Source: Sediminibacterium roseum (GTDB lineage Bacteria > Bacteroidota > Bacteroidia > Chitinophagales > Chitinophagaceae). From it: a stretch of 64,000 nucleotides of DNA. The DNA lies in NCBI RefSeq assembly GCF_009939005.1, contig NZ_JAACJS010000002.1:526646-590645 (forward strand). The letters are read 5' to 3'. The notes below the pieces were generated by a model. That model did no database searches, had not been told where the DNA came from, and was given only the letters and a program-made list of their open reading frames with translations. The position numbers and the translations under genes were made by a program. Shown piece by piece: positions 44,461-54,193 of the stretch (its first letter is position 1; every line of letters begins with the position of its first letter).

Positions 44461-44596
44461 TATGAGGGTGATAAGCGATCGATCACCTATAAATCGCCAG
44501 CCCGGATCGATACGGCGGTTTGTGCGTAAAAATAAAATCGAATTAAATTAACCGTTAACCCATCGCGGTCTTATCGTTATAGCAGGAAGCGGCAGG

Positions 44597-45694
44597 TTGC
44601 GCAAAAAATATTTTGTGGAAGAAGAACAGCTTAATGAAGATCCAAATACCTATCTCAAGGGAAGGGGTGCACAATTCAACCCGAAGAACCGGTTCTTAAA
44701 AAATGAGAAAATAAGATCAGAGATCGAGAGCATCGACGATTGGTCGGAGCCGAATGCTGCCACCGTATATCTCGAGGACCATGCCAAAAGCATTGTAAAC
44801 AAAGTGGACAGCCCTGATGTGGGCATGATGTACAGCATGAACCCTTACCAGGGTTGCGAACACGGTTGTATTTACTGCTATGCCCGTAATGTGCATGAAT
44901 ACTGGGGTTACAGTGCGGGACTTGATTTTGAGCGCAAGATCATTGTCAAAAAAAACGCGCCGGAACTGCTTCGTAAGTTCCTGATGAACCGGAACTGGGA
45001 GTGTGTGCCCATTGGATTGAGCGGTAATACGGACTGCTATCAACCGGCCGAGAAAAAATTCGAGCTCACCAAACGCATGCTTGAAGTGTGTAATGAATTC
45101 AACCAGCCGGTTGGTATGATCACCAAGAATGCGGGCATCCTTCGCGACAAAGATTTACTGCAGGAGATGGCGAAGAAAAACCTGGTAAGCGTACTGGTGA
45201 GCATCACCTCTTTCAACGAAGACCTGCGCCGCGCGATGGAGCCGCGCACCACAACGGCCAGGCAAAGGCTGCGGGTGATCAATGAGCTGAGCAGCGCGGG
45301 CATCCGCGCCGGCGTAATGCTCGGGCCGATGATACCCGGGCTCAATGAGCACGAAATGCAACGCATCATGGAAGCCGCCAGCGAGAACGGCGCAACCTTC
45401 AGCGCATACACTTTCATACGGCTCAACGGTGCGATCAAACTCATCTTCCACGATTGGCTGTACAAGAATTTTCCCGACCGGGCAGACAAAGTATGGCACC
45501 TGATCGAAAATGCGCATGGCGGTAAAGTGAACGACAGCCGCTACGGGGTGCGCATGCGTGGCGAAGGGCCCATATCGGACCTGGTGCGGCAACAGTATAA
45601 GAAGTATAACAAGATCTACAGGCTGAACGATGAGCGATGGGAGCTGGATTGCAGCAAATTCAGAAGACCGGGTGAGCAGGGCAGATTGTTTTAG
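44597..45694 (+). CDS. PA0069 family radical SAM protein
   Basis: A 365 aa radical SAM enzyme starting at a TTG (44597). The cluster motif is GCEHGCIYCYARN, with the three Cys spaced C-x3-C-x2-C, near residue 90. Blocks SGNTDCYQPAEKK and ARNVHEYWGYSAG define the PA0069/SplB-like group. This group is related to spore photoproduct lyase but its reaction is unknown. No spore genes are expected here. Confidence 0.9.
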   Translation: MRKKYFVEEEQLNEDPNTYLKGRGAQFNPKNRFLKNEKIRSEIESIDDWSEPNAATVYLEDHAKSIVNKVDSPDVGMMYSMNPYQGCEHGCIYCYARNVHEYWGYSAGLDFERKIIVKKNAPELLRKFLMNRNWECVPIGLSGNTDCYQPAEKKFELTKRMLEVCNEFNQPVGMITKNAGILRDKDLLQEMAKKNLVSVLVSITSFNEDLRRAMEPRTTTARQRLRVINELSSAGIRAGVMLGPMIPGLNEHEMQRIMEAASENGATFSAYTFIRLNGAIKLIFHDWLYKNFPDRADKVWHLIENAHGGKVNDSRYGVRMRGEGPISDLVRQQYKKYNKIYRLNDERWELDCSKFRRPGEQGRLF

Positions 45695-45750
45695 CGTAGT
45701 GCAGTTTTTTATTTGATTTTTTCCTGGCCATCACCAGGTAAACTCTTTTA

Positions 45751-45758
45751 TATCTTTG
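45751..45758 (+). promoter_or_regulatory. TATCTTTG -7 element of the racemase gene
   Basis: This is an exact match to the Bacteroidetes TAnnTTTG -7 consensus, ending four bases before the ATG at 45763, so the transcript would be leaderless or nearly so. A CCTGG...CCAGG inverted repeat lies just upstream (about 45723-45738). Confidence 0.5.
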
Positions 45759-45762
45759 CCTC

Positions 45763-46452
45763 ATGAAAACAATCGGCATCATCGGCGGCATCTCCTGGTT
45801 ATCCACCGTAGAATATTATCGGTTCTTGAACCAGATCGTTAACGACAGGCTCGGTGGCGTGAACGCTGCGAAAGTGATCGTGTTCTCGGTCAACTTCGCA
45901 GACATCAAGCGTTTAACCGAGGTGGGCGATTGGGAGGGTCTTGCAGAACTTTGTTCGGATGCGGCAAAGCGTTTAGAACTTTTTGGAGCGGATTGCCTGC
46001 TCATTGGCGCGAACACGATGCATAAGATAGCTGATCGGGTACAGTCTGCCGTATCAATTCCACTCATACACGTAGCTGTTGTTACAGCGGATGCCATCAA
46101 ACAAAAAAACATCAGCACCGTTGGGTTGTTGGGTACAAAGTATGTGATGCAGCAGGATTTTTACCGCAACAAATTGGCAGACCAGGGCATCACGGCCCTT
46201 ATTCCTGAACAGGAGGATATCGATTACATCAACAGCGCCATCTACAATGAATTCGGGAAAGGCATCTTTACGGCTGAGGCCAAACAGCGTTTCCTCGCGA
46301 TCATCGACGGCCTGGCCAGTAAGGGCGCACAGGGCGTGATCTTCGGATGCACCGAGATTCCTATTTTGCTGCAGCCGTCTGATTGCAATATTCCTGTGTT
46401 TGATACTACGCTGATCCACGCAACCGCTGCCGTGGATTTTGCATTGCAGTAG
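45763..46452 (+). CDS. Aspartate/glutamate racemase family protein
   Basis: A 229 aa racemase of the Asp/Glu/hydantoin group. The N-terminal MKTIGIIGGISWLSTVEYYRFLN resembles the RacX/YgeA branch, and the two catalytic Cys positions appear as GANTMHK (first Cys replaced by Thr) and FGCTEIP (second Cys present). YgeA-type enzymes with one Thr and one Cys occur as broad-specificity racemases. An amino acid permease follows. Confidence 0.85.
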   Translation: MKTIGIIGGISWLSTVEYYRFLNQIVNDRLGGVNAAKVIVFSVNFADIKRLTEVGDWEGLAELCSDAAKRLELFGADCLLIGANTMHKIADRVQSAVSIPLIHVAVVTADAIKQKNISTVGLLGTKYVMQQDFYRNKLADQGITALIPEQEDIDYINSAIYNEFGKGIFTAEAKQRFLAIIDGLASKGAQGVIFGCTEIPILLQPSDCNIPVFDTTLIHATAAVDFALQ

Positions 46453-46547
46453 TATCCATCACTTTTTGGGGTTGCAAAAAAGAATAGTCGCCGTTATGGT
46501 TTATATTCAGCAACAAAAGCCCGGGAACACATCGCGGCTAAACCAAC

Positions 46548-47978
46548 ATGACGGCTTTCAAACGCACCCTGTCGCTGCAAACCACCATCGCCATCGTTAT
46601 CGGCGGCGTGATCGGTTCTGGTATTTTCATGAAACCGGCGCTGATGGCCTCTCAATTGGGCTCGCCTGTGTTGCTGCTGAGCGTATGGGTGGTTGCCGGA
46701 TTGATCACCCTGTTCGGCGCATTGTCTAACGCCGAGCTCGCTTCCATGTTTCCGCAAACAGGCGGGCAGTTTGTGTTCTTTCAAAAGATCTATGGAAAAG
46801 GTTTTGCTTTTTTATACGGGTGGGCCGCATTCGCGGTTTTTAACACGGGTGGCAATGCCTCGATCGCCTATGTGTGTTCGCAATACACCAATTATTTTGT
46901 GGCGCTTCCACGGTTTAGCGTTTCGGTTGAACATTCCTGGGTGATACACCTGCCTTACATCGGCGATCTTTTTCCGCTTGAGAATTTTGGGGTAAAGACA
47001 TTGACCATACTCATCATTCTCGTACTCACTTTCATCAGCTACCGCAGCGTTCAGTATGGAAGCAGGCTGCAACGGATACTCACACTGCTCAAAGTAGTCG
47101 CGATCGTTTTACTGGTTGCCGGTGTTTTTGGATCGGGCAAAGGATCCATGCAGCATCTTTCCCAAACACTTCCTTCTGCTCCGCATGGCTGGAAGCTGGT
47201 GGCCGCATACATGGCCGCGATCGCAGGCGCTTTCTGGGCATACGATGGATGGAACAACATCACTTTCGTTGCAGGCGAGATCAAAGAACCCCAGAAAAAC
47301 ATTCCGAAAAGCCTGTTCGCGGGGTTGTTGTTCTGCATTTTTATCTACGCCTCCATCAATCTTGTTTATATATACGCGCTGCCCATCGATGCACTTGCTT
47401 CATCCTCCTTTGTGGCATCCGATGCTGCCCTGGTTGCCTGGGGAACGCTGGGCGGGAGCATCATCGCGCTGATCGTGATCCTTTCAACCGCAGGCACCAC
47501 CAACGCCAACGTGCTGGCCACCGCACGTGTAACTTTTGCGATGGGCAAAGACAACCGTATGTTCAGGTGGGCCGGTAAAGTACACCCCAACTACAATACG
47601 CCGGGAAACGCCTTGTGGCTCAATGCTGCATGGACGGTGGTACTCATATTGAGCGGCTCTTTTGATATGCTTACCGATATGCTTATTTTTGTAAGCTGGT
47701 TTTTTTATGGCATGAGCGCATTGGGCGTTCTCATCCTCCGCAAAAAAATGAAAGACACGCCACGTGCGTACAGGGTATCGGGCTACCCGGTTGTACCGGT
47801 TGTTTTTGTTGCGTTCACCGCGTTTTTCCTGGGCACCACTCTGGTGAACGATATTCAGAACTACAGGCAGGACCTCACCCCGGTGATCAATGCATTGCTC
47901 GGGATCCTTATAACCTGCATCGGCATCCCGGTATACCTTTTTTCGGGAAAGAAGAATGCCCCGGTTTTACCAGATTAA
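46548..47978 (+). CDS. APC family amino acid permease
   Basis: A 476 aa inner-membrane transporter with 12 predicted transmembrane helices and the APC signature IAIVIGGVIGSGIFMKP in helix 1 and FWAYDGWNNITFVAGEIKEP in the helix 6 region, as in the LAT/SteT branch. It probably exchanges or imports neutral amino acids. The racemase upstream suggests amino acid or D-amino acid handling. Confidence 0.9.
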   Translation: MTAFKRTLSLQTTIAIVIGGVIGSGIFMKPALMASQLGSPVLLLSVWVVAGLITLFGALSNAELASMFPQTGGQFVFFQKIYGKGFAFLYGWAAFAVFNTGGNASIAYVCSQYTNYFVALPRFSVSVEHSWVIHLPYIGDLFPLENFGVKTLTILIILVLTFISYRSVQYGSRLQRILTLLKVVAIVLLVAGVFGSGKGSMQHLSQTLPSAPHGWKLVAAYMAAIAGAFWAYDGWNNITFVAGEIKEPQKNIPKSLFAGLLFCIFIYASINLVYIYALPIDALASSSFVASDAALVAWGTLGGSIIALIVILSTAGTTNANVLATARVTFAMGKDNRMFRWAGKVHPNYNTPGNALWLNAAWTVVLILSGSFDMLTDMLIFVSWFFYGMSALGVLILRKKMKDTPRAYRVSGYPVVPVVFVAFTAFFLGTTLVNDIQNYRQDLTPVINALLGILITCIGIPVYLFSGKKNAPVLPD

Positions 47979-48041
47979 CGTGGTTTCTGTGCCGATCTGT
48001 GGGATCTGTGACCTATTTTCGCCCACAAACCAGTAAGAAAC

Positions 48042-49487
48042 ATGGAGGCAGTGATAGAAGCCATTGGAAAATTATTCGAATCGATCGGGCACCCATCGCC
48101 AACCCGCATCGAGAAACTGCCACAGAGCGGGAGCGACCGCATCTATTTCCGTATTTATTCGGGTGATGAAACATTCATCGCCACCTACAACCTCAACCAG
48201 CGCGAAACGCAAACCTTTGTTTATTTCAGCAGGCATTTTGTAAATGCAGGGTTACCGGTTCCGCAGATCCTCGCGGTGAATGCGGATGATACCATCTATA
48301 TACAGCAGGACCTCGGCACCGAATCATTGCTCAATAAACTCGAACAACACGGCCACGGCGATTACGCGTATGGATTGTTCCAGAAAAGTTTGGCGCAACT
48401 GGCGCGGGTTCAGATCCTGGGCGATAAGGGACTGGATTATGATTGGTCGCTCACCGCAAAGGAATTCGGTAAACAGGCCATCCTGAGTGATCTTCTTTAT
48501 TTCAAATACTATTTTCTCGATACGCTTCAACTTCCATACGATAAACAGGCGATGCTCGAAGATTTTGATGCATTGAGTACCTACCTTACGCGTACAGAGA
48601 ACAAATATTTCATGTTCCGCGATTTCCAGAGCCGGAACATCATCGTTAAAAACGACGAAGTAAACTTCATCGATTACCAGGGCGGTATGAAAGGCGCGCT
48701 GCAATACGATGTGGCATCGCTGCTCTGGCAGGCCAAAGCAGAGCTGAGCGAAGAATGGAAAGATTCTTTGCTTGAATATTACATGGACCAGGTAGATGCT
48801 TTGCTGCAGAAGCCGGTAGACCGGATCACGTTTGTGAGCCAGTACAACGGGTATGTACTGATCCGTTTGCTGCAGGTAATGGGCGCTTATGGTTTCCGGG
48901 GATTGTTCGAGCGGAAAGCGCATTTCCTTGCGAGCATCCCGCTTGCATTGCGGAACCTGAAATTTTTTATCGAACACAAACGCATAGGGATCGTAACACC
49001 AGAATTTGACCGGGTGCTGCGGCTGGTTGTGGCCGACGATATGATCAAACGTTTTGAACCGATGCGGGCAGATGCGAACACACCATTGGTGGTAACCATC
49101 AACAGCTTCAGTTACAAAGTGGGCATTCCATCAGACTGCAGCGAGAATGGCGGCGGATTTGTGTTTGACATGCGCGGCATTTTAAACCCCGGCCGCTTTG
49201 ATGAATACAAAACACTCAGCGGCAAAGACAAAAGCGTGCAGGATTTTCTGGAACAGCGCACACGCATGAACGAATTTCTGAACAGTGTGTGGGACCTGAT
49301 AGACATTACCGTAGAAGAATATTTGAAAAGAGGATTCAGTAACCTGATGATCAATTTCGGCTGCACAGGCGGCCAGCACAGAAGCGTGTATGCTGCCGAA
49401 CAAACGGCGAGGCACCTGCGCAATAAATACAACCTGAAAGTAAACCTCGAACACACCAACACGGCCAACTGGAAAACCACACTGTAA
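48042..49487 (+). CDS. AmgK-like sugar kinase fused to a RapZ C-terminal domain
   Basis: A 481 aa fusion. Residues 1-330 form an aminoglycoside phosphotransferase-type kinase, with the catalytic loop FRDFQSRN (Asp194, Asn199) and IDYQGG (Asp211). This matches AmgK, the anomeric MurNAc/GlcNAc kinase. Residues about 349-475 match the RapZ C-terminal domain (INSFSYKVGIP, FDMRGILNPG, GCTGGQHRSVY), which in E. coli senses glucosamine-6-phosphate. A MurU-like nucleotidyltransferase begins two bases after the stop, giving the AmgK-MurU pair used to recycle MurNAc. I infer that the RapZ part senses an amino sugar phosphate and tunes the kinase. The ATP-grasping N-lobe is short but present. Confidence 0.85.
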   Translation: MEAVIEAIGKLFESIGHPSPTRIEKLPQSGSDRIYFRIYSGDETFIATYNLNQRETQTFVYFSRHFVNAGLPVPQILAVNADDTIYIQQDLGTESLLNKLEQHGHGDYAYGLFQKSLAQLARVQILGDKGLDYDWSLTAKEFGKQAILSDLLYFKYYFLDTLQLPYDKQAMLEDFDALSTYLTRTENKYFMFRDFQSRNIIVKNDEVNFIDYQGGMKGALQYDVASLLWQAKAELSEEWKDSLLEYYMDQVDALLQKPVDRITFVSQYNGYVLIRLLQVMGAYGFRGLFERKAHFLASIPLALRNLKFFIEHKRIGIVTPEFDRVLRLVVADDMIKRFEPMRADANTPLVVTINSFSYKVGIPSDCSENGGGFVFDMRGILNPGRFDEYKTLSGKDKSVQDFLEQRTRMNEFLNSVWDLIDITVEEYLKRGFSNLMINFGCTGGQHRSVYAAEQTARHLRNKYNLKVNLEHTNTANWKTTL

Positions 49488-49489
49488 TT

Positions 49490-50206
49490 ATGAAGGGAAT
49501 GATCTTCGCAGCAGGACTTGGCTCGCGGCTGAAACCGTGGACCGACAACCACCCCAAGGCTTTGGCAATGGTGAATGGAAAGAGTTTGCTGCAGCGGAAC
49601 GTGGCGTATTTACAACAACACGGTATTACGGAGGTGATCGTTAATGTGCACCATTTTGCGAAGCAGATCATCGATGCGGTTAATGAGAACAAAGGATGGG
49701 GCTCATCCATCACTATTTCAGACGAAACGGAAGAAGTGCTTGAAACAGGCGGCGGGTTGCAAAAAGCAGGCTGGTATTTTAACGGTACGGAACAATTCGT
49801 TGTAATGAATGCCGACATTCTTACCGATATGAACCTTACCGACATGATCGCCCGGCACAACCGGCAGAATGCACTCGCCACCCTTGCGGTGAGCAACCGC
49901 GAAACATCCCGTTATTTTTTGTTCGATGAACAGAATGTGTTAAGCGGCTGGCGCAATGTAAAAACAGGCGAGGAAAAGATCGTGCGAAGCGCAGCGGCCC
50001 TTACACAGAAAGCATTCAGCGGTATACATGTGATCGATACATCGCTTCTGGAAATGATCAGCCAGCAAGGCAAGTTTTCAATGGTAGATGTTTACCTTGA
50101 CCTGGCGAAGAACCATATCATCTCCTCTTACGACCATACCGGTTGTAAACTGATCGATGTGGGCAAACCGGAGAGCATTGAAAAAGCAGCTATTCTATTC
50201 CCCTGA
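49490..50206 (+). CDS. MurU-like nucleotidyltransferase
   Basis: A 238 aa sugar-1-phosphate nucleotidyltransferase, start MKGMIFAAGLGSRLKP, with the ETGGG-QKAGW loop and the MNADILTD metal motif of MurU-type enzymes. In Pseudomonas MurU converts MurNAc-1-phosphate to UDP-MurNAc after AmgK. The immediate upstream gene encodes an AmgK-like kinase, so the same two-step activation is likely. The alternative is mannose-1-phosphate guanylyltransferase, which shares the fold. A Gfo/Idh oxidoreductase follows nine bases later. Confidence 0.82.
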   Translation: MKGMIFAAGLGSRLKPWTDNHPKALAMVNGKSLLQRNVAYLQQHGITEVIVNVHHFAKQIIDAVNENKGWGSSITISDETEEVLETGGGLQKAGWYFNGTEQFVVMNADILTDMNLTDMIARHNRQNALATLAVSNRETSRYFLFDEQNVLSGWRNVKTGEEKIVRSAAALTQKAFSGIHVIDTSLLEMISQQGKFSMVDVYLDLAKNHIISSYDHTGCKLIDVGKPESIEKAAILFP

Positions 50207-50215
50207 TTTTTCCAG

Positions 50216-51223
50216 ATGGAGACAATACATTTTGCAATCATCGGCTGCGGACAAATAGCCCAGCGCCATGCGAGGCAGATGCGCGTATATGGTAACCTGG
50301 TTGCCGTTTGCGATACCATTCCGGACCGCGCCGATGCACTGGCAAAAGAATACGGCGCCACGCCTTACTATTCAATCGAAGACCTGCTGGAGAAAGAAAC
50401 GGCGGTTGATGTGGTTGCCGTATGTACGCCCAACGGCCTGCACGCGGAGCACACGATACGCAGCCTGCACGCGAAACACCATGTACTGGTAGAAAAGCCG
50501 ATGTCGCTCACGATGGAAGATTGCGACATCATGATGCAGTCGGCCCGGCTTGCAGGCAGGAGCATCTTTCCCGTGGTTCAAAACCGATTCAATCCGCCCG
50601 TCCTCGCAATAAAAAATGCGCTCGATGCGAATGCTTTTGGAAAGATCTCTTCCATTCAACTCAGTTGTTTGTGGAACCGCCCGCCAGCGTATTACGAACA
50701 TCCATGGCATGGGAACAAGGAAATGGATGGAGGCATTTTGTATACGCAGTTCAGTCATTTTATTGACCTCCTGTATTGGTTTTTTGGAGAAGTGAAGACG
50801 GTCAAAGCCATTACGGCAAATGCGGCGCACGATGCGATCGATTTTGAAGATTGCGGTGCGGTGGCGCTTGTGTTTGAAAACGGCATCATTGGAACCATTC
50901 ATTTTTCGATCAACGGTTTCAAAAAAAATTACGAAGGATCGCTTACCATTCTTGGCGAGAAAGGCACAGCTAAAATTGGCGGCGAATACCTCAATACCCT
51001 CGAGTTCGCGGAATTTGAAAACTACGAACCCGCAATGATTCCCGGTGATACGGCGGCCAACGATTACGGCGCATACAAAGGATCGATGAGCAATCACCAC
51101 CAGGTATACGCCAATCTTGTTGAAACGCTCCGCAACGGAAAAGCGTTCTACGCATCCGCATACGAAGGAACGAAAACGGTGGAGATCATTGAACGCATCT
51201 ACGAGGCGGCGCGGGGTGCATGA
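50216..51223 (+). CDS. Gfo/Idh/MocA oxidoreductase (WlbA/WbpB-like)
   Basis: A 335 aa NAD(P)-dependent dehydrogenase with the N-terminal Rossmann motif IIGCGQIAQRHA, the EKP catalytic Lys in LVEKPMSLT, and GGILYTQFSHFIDLL with the conserved Gly-Gly and His. It resembles WlbA/WbpB, which oxidise C3 of UDP-GlcNAc-uronic acid. It is in the same operon as the kinase and nucleotidyltransferase. An acetyltransferase similar to WlbB/WbpD follows, but the aminotransferase between them is absent. Confidence 0.8.
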   Translation: METIHFAIIGCGQIAQRHARQMRVYGNLVAVCDTIPDRADALAKEYGATPYYSIEDLLEKETAVDVVAVCTPNGLHAEHTIRSLHAKHHVLVEKPMSLTMEDCDIMMQSARLAGRSIFPVVQNRFNPPVLAIKNALDANAFGKISSIQLSCLWNRPPAYYEHPWHGNKEMDGGILYTQFSHFIDLLYWFFGEVKTVKAITANAAHDAIDFEDCGAVALVFENGIIGTIHFSINGFKKNYEGSLTILGEKGTAKIGGEYLNTLEFAEFENYEPAMIPGDTAANDYGAYKGSMSNHHQVYANLVETLRNGKAFYASAYEGTKTVEIIERIYEAARGA

Positions 51224-51352
51224 ACGGCTCGTTGTGGTTGCGCGAACACGGATACCGACTTTTTTAAACGTTTACAAACATCCATCCCGTATATTAGCAT
51301 AACACGGGATGCCTGATTCCCGTAACCACGATTCACGAGCACAAAACCGATT

Positions 51353-51814
51353 ATGCCCTTCCAATCTACCACCTCCACCATCCGCGACGTTGCATTTGGA
51401 AAGAATGTGCGGGTGGTTGAGCCCTGCAACCTGTATGAATGCACCATCGGCAACGACTGTTTTATCGGGCCATTTGTGGAGATACAAAAAGGGGTGTTGA
51501 TCGGCGATCATTGTAAGATACAGTCACACAGCTTTATTTGCGAACTGGTTACCATCGGCCATCATTGTTTCATCGGCCACGGTGTAATGTTTGTAAACGA
51601 TACCTTCCCAAATGGAGAACCTTCGGGTAACAGGGATTTATGGAAGCCGACAAAGATCGGCGATCATGTTTCCATCGGCAGCAATGCCACACTGTTGCCT
51701 GTTTCCATATGCGATCATGTGGTGATCGGCGCAGGTGCAGTGGTTACCAGGAATATTACAGAGCCTGGTGTTTACGCAGGCAATCCCGCAAAAAAGATCG
51801 GTCAGGAGAAATAA
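51353..51814 (+). CDS. Hexapeptide acyltransferase (WlbB/WbpD-like)
   Basis: A 153 aa left-handed beta-helix transferase with repeats such as IGNDCFIGPFVEIQKGVLIG and VSIGSNATLLP, the catalytic His in FICELVTIGHHCFIGHG and the NDTFP loop. WlbB/WbpD-type enzymes acetylate the 3-amino group of UDP-sugars for surface polysaccharides. It lies downstream of the WlbA-like gene after a 130-base gap and convergent to the acyltransferase-type membrane protein. Confidence 0.8.
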   Translation: MPFQSTTSTIRDVAFGKNVRVVEPCNLYECTIGNDCFIGPFVEIQKGVLIGDHCKIQSHSFICELVTIGHHCFIGHGVMFVNDTFPNGEPSGNRDLWKPTKIGDHVSIGSNATLLPVSICDHVVIGAGAVVTRNITEPGVYAGNPAKKIGQEK

Positions 51815-51829
51815 TCTCTGCTCCCTGCG

Positions 51830-52981
51830 TTATACCTTAACGTAGATCTTTTTCTTATCAAGAATATACACGATCAGCCAGAAAAACGTGATCATGCAGA
51901 GTGCATAGAACAGCGAACCGATACGTAGATCGGTGGCGATATTCTTGCACACATGTTCATAGAACCAGGGGAAGAAAGAGGTGTATACTTTTTTACCTTC
52001 GGGCGTAACATGATCAACCCATCGGAACATTGCGGTTAACCTGGGCAGGAATCCGCTCAATACAAAAATGAACAGCGGGTTTTTTCCAAACACATCGAAG
52101 AAGCGGCTCCATTTTCCTTTTTTTCCTTTGAATTCGATGAGATAGATCAATGTGCCGAGTATCATGATGGCCAGGCCGGTGGTATAAAGTACATAACTGC
52201 TCGTCCATATTTTTTTGTTCACAGGGAAAACCATATCCCAGCAATAGCCTGTGAAAAACAACACCAGTCCTGCTACAAAAAGATTGGACAGCATTTCATA
52301 GGTCTTGCCTTTTTGCTGAACGTATTGTCCTACAAAAAAACCAAAGATCACCTGCACCACGGCTGCCATGGTACTCATCGGCCCCTCGGGATCGAACGGA
52401 ACGCCTTCGCCTTTGTAAATATGGGTAAGGCCTATGATCTTCAGATCAACCGGTGTGCCGAACCACCCGGATAAACTATACGGATCACCCGGCGCGCCTG
52501 CCACCAGGCAGATGAACCAATAGGCGAGCAGCAGCACTGCGCTGATCACAAATGCGCCTTTTGCCTTTGCATAATACACGATTACCGAAGCGAAGAAATA
52601 ACAGAGCGCTATGCGTTGCAGCACGCCGAAGATGCGAACGTTTGCCCACGGTTTGCCGGCAATGTGCTCTCCATCCCACCTTACAAAAGGGCTCCAGTTG
52701 AGCAGCAGCCCGATGGCAAAAATGAGTACGGTACGTTTGATCACTTTTTTCCAGAATACAGCGGGCCCCGCCTGTTCAAAACGCGGCATCACAAAGGCCA
52801 TCGCATTGCCAACAGCAAAGAGGAAGAAAGGGAACACCAGGTCGGTTGGCGTGCAGCCATGCCAGGTAGCGTGTTCAAGCGGCGCGTAAATATGCGACCA
52901 ACTGCCGGGGTTGTTAACCAGTATCATCAGGGCAACGGTGGCGCCCCGGAAAACATCCAGCGAATAGTAGCGTTGGTTCAT
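51830..52981 (-). CDS. HGSNAT-type membrane acyltransferase (DUF5009)
   Basis: A 383 aa protein with about ten transmembrane helices and the N-terminal RYYSLDVFRGATVALMILVNNPGSW typical of the heparan-alpha-glucosaminide N-acetyltransferase/DUF5009 family. In this family a conserved His in the membrane transfers an acyl group to sugar amines; candidate residues are in HATWHGCTPTDLVFP. The start at 52981 is chosen because the frame beyond has no family similarity. It may modify envelope sugars. Confidence 0.82.
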   Translation of the reverse strand: MNQRYYSLDVFRGATVALMILVNNPGSWSHIYAPLEHATWHGCTPTDLVFPFFLFAVGNAMAFVMPRFEQAGPAVFWKKVIKRTVLIFAIGLLLNWSPFVRWDGEHIAGKPWANVRIFGVLQRIALCYFFASVIVYYAKAKGAFVISAVLLLAYWFICLVAGAPGDPYSLSGWFGTPVDLKIIGLTHIYKGEGVPFDPEGPMSTMAAVVQVIFGFFVGQYVQQKGKTYEMLSNLFVAGLVLFFTGYCWDMVFPVNKKIWTSSYVLYTTGLAIMILGTLIYLIEFKGKKGKWSRFFDVFGKNPLFIFVLSGFLPRLTAMFRWVDHVTPEGKKVYTSFFPWFYEHVCKNIATDLRIGSLFYALCMITFFWLIVYILDKKKIYVKV

Positions 52982-53133
52982 GGTAGTTGGGTTTAACAGG
53001 AATACGGGCAACAAGGTACAAGAAACCGGCAAAAACCTGTATGCTGTTTCAGGGTTTCTTTCGGCTCCGGCAACGAATTTCTCCCGCAACCGGGTTTATC
53101 GTTATTTTGTAGTCCAATAATTTTATTGTTTTC

Positions 53134-54189
53134 ATGCGCAAAAATATAATGATCACCGGCGGTGCGGGTTTTATCGGTTCGCACGTAGTACGGCTTTTTG
53201 TAAACAAATACCCGGATTATACGATCGTAAACCTGGATGCCCTTACCTACGCGGGCAACCTCGAAAACCTGGCTGATGTAGATGCAAACCCCAACTATCA
53301 TTTTGCCAAAGCCAATATCCTCGATACGGAAGCGATCGAAAAAGTGTTTGATGAATATTCCATCACGGATGTGATACACCTTGCTGCCGAATCGCATGTA
53401 GACAGGTCGATCGTTTCACCACTGGATTTTGTATACACCAATATCATCGGCACGGTAAACCTCCTGAATACAGCGCGGAAAAAATGGAAAGACGATTATT
53501 CAAAACACCGTTTCTACCATATTTCAACGGACGAAGTGTATGGAAGCCTGGGCGATAGCGGGCTTTTTTCAGAGACCACGCCTTACGATCCCAACTCCCC
53601 TTATTCAGCAAGCAAGGCCGCATCCGATCATTTTGTGCGGGCCTACCACGAAACCTACCAGCTGCAAACCGTTGTTTCAAACTGCTCAAACAATTACGGG
53701 CCGTTTCATTTCCCCGAGAAACTCATTCCTTTGTTCATCCACAACATCATAGAAGAAAAACCATTGCCGGTTTACGGAGATGGATTGTATACACGCGATT
53801 GGCTGTACGTAAAGGACCATGCGCTCGCGATCGATCTTGTTTTTCATGAAGGAAAAAATGGCGAGACCTATAACATCGGCGGTTTCAATGAATGGAAGAA
53901 CATCGACCTCGTAAAACTATTGTGCGCACAGATGGATGAAAAACTGGGAAGGGAAAAGGGCCACAGCGAAAAACTCATCACCTATGTGAAAGACAGGCCG
54001 GGGCACGACCGGCGTTACGCAATCGATGCCACCAAGATCAACAAAGAACTTGGCTGGAAACCAACCGTTACTTTTGAGCAGGGACTCAGCGAAACGATAG
54101 ATTGGTACCTGTCCAATACCGAATGGCTGCAGCACGTAACCACCGGCGCCTACCAGAAATATTATGAATCGATGTATGTTAACAGGTAA
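53134..54189 (+). CDS. rfbB: dTDP-glucose 4,6-dehydratase
   Basis: A 351 aa short-chain dehydrogenase with the NAD motif GGAGFIGSHV, the STDEVYG block and YSASKAASDHFVRAY carrying the catalytic Tyr and Lys. It converts dTDP-glucose to dTDP-4-keto-6-deoxyglucose. rfbC and rfbA follow without gaps, so the three form one operon. Confidence 0.96.
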   Translation: MRKNIMITGGAGFIGSHVVRLFVNKYPDYTIVNLDALTYAGNLENLADVDANPNYHFAKANILDTEAIEKVFDEYSITDVIHLAAESHVDRSIVSPLDFVYTNIIGTVNLLNTARKKWKDDYSKHRFYHISTDEVYGSLGDSGLFSETTPYDPNSPYSASKAASDHFVRAYHETYQLQTVVSNCSNNYGPFHFPEKLIPLFIHNIIEEKPLPVYGDGLYTRDWLYVKDHALAIDLVFHEGKNGETYNIGGFNEWKNIDLVKLLCAQMDEKLGREKGHSEKLITYVKDRPGHDRRYAIDATKINKELGWKPTVTFEQGLSETIDWYLSNTEWLQHVTTGAYQKYYESMYVNR

Positions 54190-54193
54190 TTAA

